A DNA stretch of 64,000 nucleotides from a virus. The stretch lies in IMG/VR virus record IMGVR_UViG_3300006738_000004, positions 1 through 64,000 of that record, one strand, 5' to 3'. The position numbers were made by a program, and so were the translations under genes. This document shows positions 46,601-53,200 of this stretch, one piece after another (the stretch's first letter is position 1; each line of letters begins with the position of its first letter). A model generated the notes under the pieces. That model was given only the letters and a program-made list of their open reading frames with translations, was not told the DNA's origin and searched no databases.

Positions 46601-47933
46601 AGCCAGTGCCACGTCGCTTGGCCTCTTGGACTCTGGGTCGGTTCAGAGGTTCGCCTTCAGCCAAACGGGTGTTCTCACGATCAACCCCGCAGCCGCCGAT
46701 TTCTTCGCCTTCCCCAGTGGCGATGGTGCTGCATCCCAAGTTCTCCAGACTGATGGTGCAGGTGCTGTCACTTGGGCCACGATTGCTGGAACCGGGGATG
46801 TTGTAGGCCCTGCGGGCGCTACAGACACGGCCTTGGCCCGTTTTGATACCAATACCGGCAAGTTGCTTCAGAACAGCGAGGCCACTCTCACCGACCTTGC
46901 CACTGACAACAAGGTGGTCTTGACCTTGGATGGTGGCGGTGCGGGAGACGCTGGCTTGACTCTCACTACGGGGGCCACACCGGGGCACGACGCTACTGTT
47001 ACTTTGGATCACGGTGGGGCCGCAGCCGATACAGCACTCCTCAAGTTCCAGAGCAACAGCACTCTCTTGTGCCAACTCGGCCTCCTTGGAGACGGCGTTA
47101 CCGCTCTTCCTGGAATCACACTCCAGGACGACGCAGGCAACACCAACCTGACAGTCACCTATGAGGCAGGTGCTCCCGTAGCAGGCTTGCACACCACGGT
47201 GGCGACGGTTGATGCGTCCGGGTATGTCGGTGGCAGCATCGCCTCACTTGTCGTGGACGGCGGCCCGGCGGGTGGTCCGGGCTTGGAGACGCACGCTACC
47301 TTGGAGTTCAAGCAAGCAGGGGTAGCAGGCTTCCACTTCTTGAGCCGCATGGGCGGGATGCACACGACCCCCACGCTCATGCTCAGGAGCGGGTTTGGCG
47401 ACGACGTACTACAACTGGATGCGACCGCAGCGGGTGCGCCTACCATCTGCATCAACGGGTCTGACCTTGGGGGTGACCATTGGTTCCTTCCTACGGTGGA
47501 TGGAACTGCCGGACAGGTTCTGACCACAGACGGCACCCACAATGCTGGGGGTGCCGCTTGGGCAACCCCGGCAGGCTCCAACGTCGAAATCCTGAAGGCT
47601 GATTTCTCCTACGCTGATCATGGAGGGACAGTCACAGTCATCCCTGACCTTGCGGAAGGGGATGTCGTTCTTCAGGTCTGGGTACGGTACACCATTGCTT
47701 TCAACAACGGAGTTGACCAAGTCGAAGTCGGGAACACCGGCTCGGTAGATGCGTACTTCGGGATGTCCGACACTGCCCCACACCACACCGCCTCAGGTTT
47801 CAGTACGGAGCCTGTGGACTTGGTGACGGTAGGTCCTTCCCCCGCCGATGTGATCGTTACCATCACCCCAGGCATTGGACTACCATCAACAACCGGTACT
47901 GGTTTCGTTTGTGTCCTGGTCCACAGAGCGTAG
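43692..47933 (+). CDS. Long tail fibre with internal repeats
   Basis: 1413 residues. Residues about 84-350 are a second beta-helix (LYVDRTYAGPAASDG, PFTTIQDAVNACN). From about residue 440 the protein is repetitive. GD-V/L-x-GP-x-A-x2-D-x-AL-x-R/V-F/W-D-x-x-TGK-L motifs occur three times and L-x-TD/TNG-x-G-x-V-x-W motifs five times (nt 45387, 45831, 46272, 46737, 47514). These two motifs are hallmarks of phage fibre shafts. Units of about 150 residues alternate a Gly/Ala-rich beta part and an FPxxDG turn. The last 110 residues are a beta-sandwich ending TGTGFVCVLVHRA, like other genes of the array. It is a trimeric shaft with a receptor-binding tip by inference. Confidence 0.85.
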   Translation: MSAFHGEQTSAQGIHTLTAWEHVDIAARNAGTYAAGDVGKVSRVGTGVGPFTFYILKDAGGPITDANWDDVGTSTGSTVAPLTGRLYVDRTYAGPAASDGSIAAPFTTIQDAVNACNLGGAATPAEEEAQSWLVVIAGGYYDEALALPEKRSIWLKGGAGVYLSDGISNQPVTIPGTVLPSSNAPYTYTFENIIFSDTVTVTSGVALTYHLSFRSCVFFDPAGTAVGPAVDGTGWAGGSALRVYAEKSVLRAFDGNYAIQLVGDTQNTAVGMDECQLEGGITCAGYGRMRSCQFGNGPSGTCDFDFNAAGIGLTAVTLSNVERPVGVFDSQFAGSTQFNDASANPNTNLYVDNVSDKSFSDAGGTFGANTNATHPLWNASAGGPPTGAAGGDLGSNYPNPAVTAVHSGANQLAIANGLAGDEVLVVNGAGTSITGSALTNFGDLSGPAGAADTALAVFDSTTGKLIKDVATTTLEDTTGPKLKLAAAATAGHNAQIILDAGTLADKSQITLLRGGVTDWVFGVTASDEFHWADASGTVRLKLDQTGALTFNEAYTFPTTDGGVAGEVLTTDGGGTVTWAAPAGGGTVTSTAATTVATQLALMTTDTNIYNAPEATLVGGDFALDASSLGVGHTASLTLKSGHSTDPSILMFEDASTARWAVETINPATSGNLRFKELGTNLTVMSVSTTGALTLGDHAGGHEFTLPDADGTINQVLQTNGAGAVSWGSVAGGGTVTSSAAGTTATQLAVMASDTDIYNAPEVTLVEAGLALDASALGVNHDASVTLASGTTADDAVINFKQASTAKFTVGITDVATTPVGELLFWSGVGTQLMSLSDTAHLTIAPGVNQYTLPSARGAALEVLQTDAVGNVSWAAVAGTGDVSGPGAAVVDDALVRWDTTTGTLVKDSYAVLTDAQLTLTGVAAADAASLTLTAGTTADATLNIDAGSATNRGTIAFKQAGTDVMSLGVAASATSLGLLDSGSVQRFAFSQTGVLTINPAAADFFAFPSGDGAASQVLQTDGAGAVTWATIAGTGDVVGPAGATDTALARFDTNTGKLLQNSEATLTDLATDNKVVLTLDGGGAGDAGLTLTTGATPGHDATVTLDHGGAAADTALLKFQSNSTLLCQLGLLGDGVTALPGITLQDDAGNTNLTVTYEAGAPVAGLHTTVATVDASGYVGGSIASLVVDGGPAGGPGLETHATLEFKQAGVAGFHFLSRMGGMHTTPTLMLRSGFGDDVLQLDATAAGAPTICINGSDLGGDHWFLPTVDGTAGQVLTTDGTHNAGGAAWATPAGSNVEILKADFSYADHGGTVTVIPDLAEGDVVLQVWVRYTIAFNNGVDQVEVGNTGSVDAYFGMSDTAPHHTASGFSTEPVDLVTVGPSPADVIVTITPGIGLPSTTGTGFVCVLVHRA
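45387..47560 (+). repeat. In-frame diverged repeats in the fibre gene
   Basis: Five copies of a motif starting Q/E-VL-[QT]-T[DN] begin at 45387, 45831, 46272, 46737 and 47514. Spacings of 444, 441, 465 and 777 bases are all multiples of three. The two most similar copies share the bases CAAGTTCTCCAGACT at 45831 and 46737. The repeats probably arose by duplication of a shaft unit of about 148 residues. Confidence 0.85.
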
Positions 47934-47941
47934 AGGTAGTC

Positions 47942-48634
47942 ATGGCATACAAAAAGATTGATGGCATCATCGACACCAAGCTCAAGGTGATGAAGACCAC
48001 GGGTCTTAGCGGTGATGTTTGGGCCGACGATGGCAACTATTTCCAAAATGATGAGACCGGAGGCTTCTCCGTTAGGACGGGCGCAGCCAATGCCTTGCAG
48101 GTTCTGCAAGTTGCAGACCCTGCCGCTACTACGGACTCAGCCACCAAGGACTATGTGGACACCAACGCTGGCTCGGTGGCTACCACTGAGCAGGTTGTCA
48201 CCATCGAGTTCGACTACAATGATTTCAATGCCCAGGTGCCATTTTCTACGACGGGGTTCCAATACGCGGTGATGCAAGCAACCTTCACGCTTCCAGACGG
48301 GGCTTATGTCACTGGTTGTGGGGTTTGGATTGATCCAACCAGTCCGTGGTCCAACACGGCTGAGTGCATTGTCGGTGATGCCACTACCCCGGTTCCTGCT
48401 GGGCCTCCCCCGGCCCAGGCAGGGAACGTCATGCCGGACAGGTGGATGCTCAAGACCAACAACAATGCTTCTGCGGGAGGAAAGGTCTTCTGGCAGCCTA
48501 ACTGGGACCTTCTCAACGACAATGTAGCCAAGACCATCTTCGTGTGTATCGGTGAGACCCAGGTCGCTGATCCAGGGATCACGGTCGGCAAATGTCAGGT
48601 CTTTCTCAAGTACGTCGAAGCTCCGAGGACATAA
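47942..48634 (+). CDS. Short fibre protein with adapter region and C-terminal beta domain
   Basis: 230 residues from ATG 47942 (GAGGTAGTC just before); an upstream in-frame ATG at 47909 would overlap the end of the previous gene without a ribosome site. The N-terminal 95 residues include VLQVADPAATTDSATKDYVD, the D-x2-TKDYVD linker seen in many tail fibres. The rest is a beta-rich head (VVTIEFDYNDF, LPDGAYVTGCGVWID, FVCIGETQVAD) of the type found in the neighbouring genes. It is a likely receptor-binding or cap subunit. Confidence 0.7.
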   Translation: MAYKKIDGIIDTKLKVMKTTGLSGDVWADDGNYFQNDETGGFSVRTGAANALQVLQVADPAATTDSATKDYVDTNAGSVATTEQVVTIEFDYNDFNAQVPFSTTGFQYAVMQATFTLPDGAYVTGCGVWIDPTSPWSNTAECIVGDATTPVPAGPPPAQAGNVMPDRWMLKTNNNASAGGKVFWQPNWDLLNDNVAKTIFVCIGETQVADPGITVGKCQVFLKYVEAPRT

Positions 48635-48637
48635 CCA

Positions 48638-49444
48638 ATGCCAACTGCAAAAGTCGTAAACGCCATAGAAGAACTCAGAGTCGCTGACCGGATCGTCCTG
48701 AACCATTATCCTAACGGGACCTACGACCCGTTTGAGCTTCTTCAAGATAACAACGGGAATGTTCGTTGCCAGAGAAGGGACACCGAGCACCTCGTACCCA
48801 TCCTCTTTGGGGAGGATTCGGGAGAGGCGGATAGCGGAGTCACTCGGGGCACTTTCGACACCTTGGCAGCCACTGTCACCACACACGGCACCGACATCGG
48901 GGTCAACGCTACTGACATCACCACGAATCAGGGCAACATCACCACGAACACTGGGAACATCACCACGAATAGCACTGACATCGGTGATAACGGCACCGAC
49001 ATCACCACGAACACGGCTGACATCAGTACCCTCAACAGCGCCGTCAGCGCACTGGGTGCCCAGAACGATGCCCAAGTATTGTGGTTGAAGCAGACCAACA
49101 TAGACTTCGCAACGGCTGGCTCGACTCCGATCACCATCGGGCTTCCCACTAACGCGAGGGTGTTTGATGTGAAGTTTGTCTTCGACGGGACTGATGCCCA
49201 AAGGACCCCGCAGACACCGCCTACTCTTACCGTGGAGTTCACCAACGGGGCAGCCGCCACTGTCCTGGACTGGACGAGCGCGGCCATGGTCATGATTCCA
49301 GAATACGTTTTCACTATCCCTCAGTACACAGAGAATGATGGTGGGGCCGGGTCGAACATTCAGGTGACCACAAGCCAAACTACGTTCAACACTCTCCCGG
49401 CGTTTACTATTTTGGTCGGCATCATCAAAGACCCACTTACTTGA
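48638..49444 (+). CDS. Short fibre with TDITTN-type coiled coil
   Basis: 268 residues. A 65-residue N-terminal part (MPTAKVVNAIEELRVADRIV) is followed at about residues 75-140 by repeats of the type TDITTN, GNITTN, TDIGDN, ADISTLNSAVSAL. These repeats, with hydrophobic residues at regular spacing, are typical of trimeric coiled-coil necks in fibres. The last 115 residues are the beta-sandwich head (LWLKQTNIDFATAG, LPTNARVFDVKFVFDG) shared with 40169 and 39294. It starts three bases after the previous stop. Confidence 0.7.
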   Translation: MPTAKVVNAIEELRVADRIVLNHYPNGTYDPFELLQDNNGNVRCQRRDTEHLVPILFGEDSGEADSGVTRGTFDTLAATVTTHGTDIGVNATDITTNQGNITTNTGNITTNSTDIGDNGTDITTNTADISTLNSAVSALGAQNDAQVLWLKQTNIDFATAGSTPITIGLPTNARVFDVKFVFDGTDAQRTPQTPPTLTVEFTNGAAATVLDWTSAAMVMIPEYVFTIPQYTENDGGAGSNIQVTTSQTTFNTLPAFTILVGIIKDPLT

Positions 49445-49457
49445 TTAGAGGTGACAT

Positions 49458-50210
49458 ATGGGATGCGAATCTCCACAGTTAGACGCGGTCATCATCCGAG
49501 ACACGATTTCTTGGAGGCTTGATCCTTCCGGCGATCCGATGCCAAGCCTCTACCAAATCGAGGGGCAGGGCCAACCTGCGATACACCTCAGTGCTGATGC
49601 GTCTGGGAACCAGCGGTGGCTCATCACGGACAGCAAGGGCCTGAGCGGGAACTCCACCGCAGAGCTTGCACCCGGTGACATTGCCCAGGTTGCGGCAAGG
49701 GATCACTTTTTTTTACTCAACAACGCCACAGCGGCCCAGGAGTTGAAAGACACTCTCCAGTTCGACACCACGAGTACTGGTGCCAAGATGATCGCCAATA
49801 CGTTTACGTCCACGAACACCTGGGCGACCGTCACCATCACCATCCCTTTCTTGTGCGCCTTCGACAACCTGAAGGCCACGCTGCAATCAGGGCAGGGGAT
49901 GTCTTTTGGGAGGGTGTACTTGGGGGTCAAGGACATCGCAAATGCACCTTCGTTTGGTATCAAGCTGATAGATTGCAAGGGGACGGCCCACGCTGGCCCC
50001 ACCATTTCCAACTTCTCGGTGAACGATAAGTTGGAAGCCTTCAACCTTTCGTTCACCGATTTCTTCGGTGCGGGCAACATCTCTACTGCTTCCATGCTGA
50101 AAAGGGAGACGGCCAACATCGTGGTCGAGATCAACATGCCGAGTGCCGAGTTGGTCGCCTACGTTGGAACAGCTTTGGTAGGAACCAATCCACGCGCTCT
50201 TGTGCCCTGA
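49458..50210 (+). CDS. Fibre-array structural protein
   Basis: 250 residues; ATG at 49458 after GAGGTGACAT. Residues 1-100 form a beta-rich part with the segment HLSADASGNQRWLITDS, and residues 100-250 form a second beta domain (NTWATVTITIPFLCAFDNL, VNDKLEAFNLSFTDFF, VVEINMPSAELVAYVG). No repeats or coiled coil are visible. It sits at the end of the run of short fibres, nineteen bases before the next large gene. A fibre head or connector is likely, but no specific family is recognised. Confidence 0.65.
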   Translation: MGCESPQLDAVIIRDTISWRLDPSGDPMPSLYQIEGQGQPAIHLSADASGNQRWLITDSKGLSGNSTAELAPGDIAQVAARDHFFLLNNATAAQELKDTLQFDTTSTGAKMIANTFTSTNTWATVTITIPFLCAFDNLKATLQSGQGMSFGRVYLGVKDIANAPSFGIKLIDCKGTAHAGPTISNFSVNDKLEAFNLSFTDFFGAGNISTASMLKRETANIVVEINMPSAELVAYVGTALVGTNPRALVP

Positions 50211-50229
50211 TACTAAGTAGGGTGACTGA

Positions 50230-53200
50230 GTGCCGGTTTTTCTACCAGGGTTGATGGGGGGGTTTGGATACGGAGGCAATGCCTACGGATTCTCACCTTA
50301 CGGTAGTGCGGCACATCCCAGGCTCCCGGTCCCACCGGGTGGAGGCTACGGCGGGGCTGCTTACGGCCTCTCGTCCTACGGCTCTGTAGACATCACCCCT
50401 CCAAGGGTGACAGGAGCGAACCCTATCGACGGGTTCACCGTGGAAGTCCTCTTCAGTGAAGAGATGGCCCACGACAGCCACCTCTTCCTGTCTACTAACT
50501 ACACCTTTGGGGCCACTTATGGCGTCCCTCTCACGACCGTTTCGGTTGAGGGGGGAACCCCAGGCTCCCACGGGGGCTTTACCTCCGTCATCATCACCCA
50601 TACGGGTACGACACTGGGAGGCTTGTACCTCCTTACGGTGAATGACGGCCTCACTGGGCCTCGTGATTTGGCGGGGAACATCGTTGGGCCACCACCAACG
50701 AACTCGGCATCGTTTTCTGCTTACGGGGACCCCACGACGTTCAAAGTCGAGGTTCCTCCTAACAATGATGACGGCCACACGGTGCTTCTGGAGTTCTTTG
50801 ATTCAAGGCAGCAGTTTCAGCCCTTGCTCCCTGAAGCAGAGTTTACTCCTGGAGTAGACGACACGGTCTCGTACTCGCTCGACACCGAGTACCCCGTCGT
50901 CCCAACCATCAACTCAGCGGAGCAGGTCACAGCCCTTCCAGCCAAGGTGTTCTTGGACATCAGCCCGATGACCAAGACGACCTACGGGCTAACGGTTGGC
51001 CCCGCAAGGGCGCTTACCTACAAGGCTGCCGTGCTGCCTGATGTTGACCCGGATTTCGACGGGGTTGAGGTAGGGACGGGGACTTCCACCCTTGGGGAAG
51101 GTCAACTCCTTCTTACCAAGGATCAAGGAGTCACTTACGGCTGGTCCTTTGGGGATACGTCTGGTCGGCTTGTGGGAGGGACTTCCTTCCGGGCAGACAT
51201 CAACTTCGATGCAGGCTCGGCGGCTATCTACCCGCCGATGTCGAGTTCCTCACTCTTCAGCTTCACGGTGAACGATGGGCAGCGTCAGGTGACGCTGACG
51301 CTGGCCGACATCGCTGGAACCAAGGTCATCGACATCAGCACCCCTCTCGGGGCCATTGGGTCGGTTCCTGCTGAATGGGGGGAGGTCGGGACATCAGACA
51401 CCCTCTCCCTTGTCAGAAACCAGAAGGGTGCCTTCTACTCGGTCCTGTTCAACGGGGTGCCCCTTCTTACGTTCCCTGTGGGGGGCGTGACTCCCACCAC
51501 AATCCCAGTGGGGGTGCAGGCCCTCCTCCTGAGTGCCCACAAGGTAGGACTGTTCAAGATCGCCTATCTGGGCGTTTCAGCTTCCACGACGGTCTTTACT
51601 GACACTTGGAACTTCATCCACGACCTTGCGGGGATCTTTGTAGGTTCTGGGGTTCTGGCACGGGACAGGATTCTCACTGACCGTGGGCCTTTGGTTCGTG
51701 GGTGGGGTGACGCTACTCCCGCTACCAAGGATGAGGTAGCGGTATGGGTCGAGGGTGTGGAAGTCGAGGTAGCGGATGTAAATCCCTACGTTGGGGAGAT
51801 TTACCCCGCTATTCCCATACCCTTGTCTGCTCCTGGCACGGTTTCTGTGGCCTTGGACTACATTTGGTTCTCCAACCCTCCAATGAAGATGGAGGGCCTG
51901 AACACGAGGGGCCTCACCCTCAACAAATGGGATCGCTCGGTAGGCCACACACCTGGGGCGCTCGCCCCACTGCCCGCATCTTCAATGGGGGCCTTCCGGC
52001 ACCACCGTTTCCCCATGGGAACGGCTTTGGGTCCTGTAGCCCGGAAGTCACCAAAGCAGATCGGCCACAGGTACATGGGTTTCCAGTTGGGGGGCTATTC
52101 TGCCCTTTTGAACCAACCGACGACCCTTTTGACGAACCAAAACCCTCACGAGTTGTCGGTTGGGGGCCTAAAGGCGCAAAGTCAAGCAACGTCCGTCTTG
52201 TTCGACGGGGAGACCTCTCCTACTAATGCTTCAACCCCGTGGGTTTTGCACGGGGTTGATTCAGGAGCAGTCTCTGCTAACAGCACCTACACCTTAGTGG
52301 ATGCCAGTGCTGGCTCTTACGCCACGGGGACCGCTGCCTTTTACGAACAGAACATCGACCTATCCCTGGATTGCCACGTTGAGTTAGGGCTTCGCCTAAA
52401 GGTGGACGACTCTGCGGGGACCTACGACGGGGTGTTCTCAGGAATCGCATGTGGGATTCATGATGGCCTACACCTGCTCATGGTCGGCTTCCTCAAGATT
52501 GATGGGGTTCGATCTCTCGGGCTTCTCAAAAACGCATCCCGTCCCGACTTTGAGGAGTCCTGGGAGGTGGGTCCTTCAGTAAGCGGGACAGCCACCACCG
52601 AAACGACGATAGACGTTCCTTACGACCCCATGCTCAACGGGATCAAGAGTGGATCTAAGGTTCGGATTCCCTCAGGCCCGCAGACAGGCGTCTACACGAT
52701 AGCGGAGTGTGGCCTTTATCTGAACGACCTGGGCACCGTAACTCTTGTGCTGGAGGAGGCCCTTCCTGAGCCTGTGCATCTTCTCGGGAACGACACAGTT
52801 GACCTCTTGTTCGATGTTCCATGGAACGAGGAGTTCGTTTCACTTCGATCCGTGTCTTTATTCCCAGCAGGGACAGCCTCAGTTTCGATTGGGGGGTCTG
52901 TCTCGGGTCCCTTGGCAGAGAACTTTGAGGTCACGGCCTACCCAGCCGACACTGCTTTACTGATTCCAGCAGTTCCCAAGGGACCTCAGAATGGAGTCGT
53001 GTTCTGGGGGTCCGTTTCACGGCCTGCAATCAACACCTCAGTCTGGGAAACGGTCCAGTACTCGGTCATCCCTAAGTACCTCGTAGAAGCCTCTCATGGA
53101 ATCACAGTTCTAACAGAGATGGGGGTCGTTCCTGAAGAGGACATGAACACCCCATGGTTCATCGCCGGGGGCTTTGGATTGTCACGAGTGGACTCAACTG

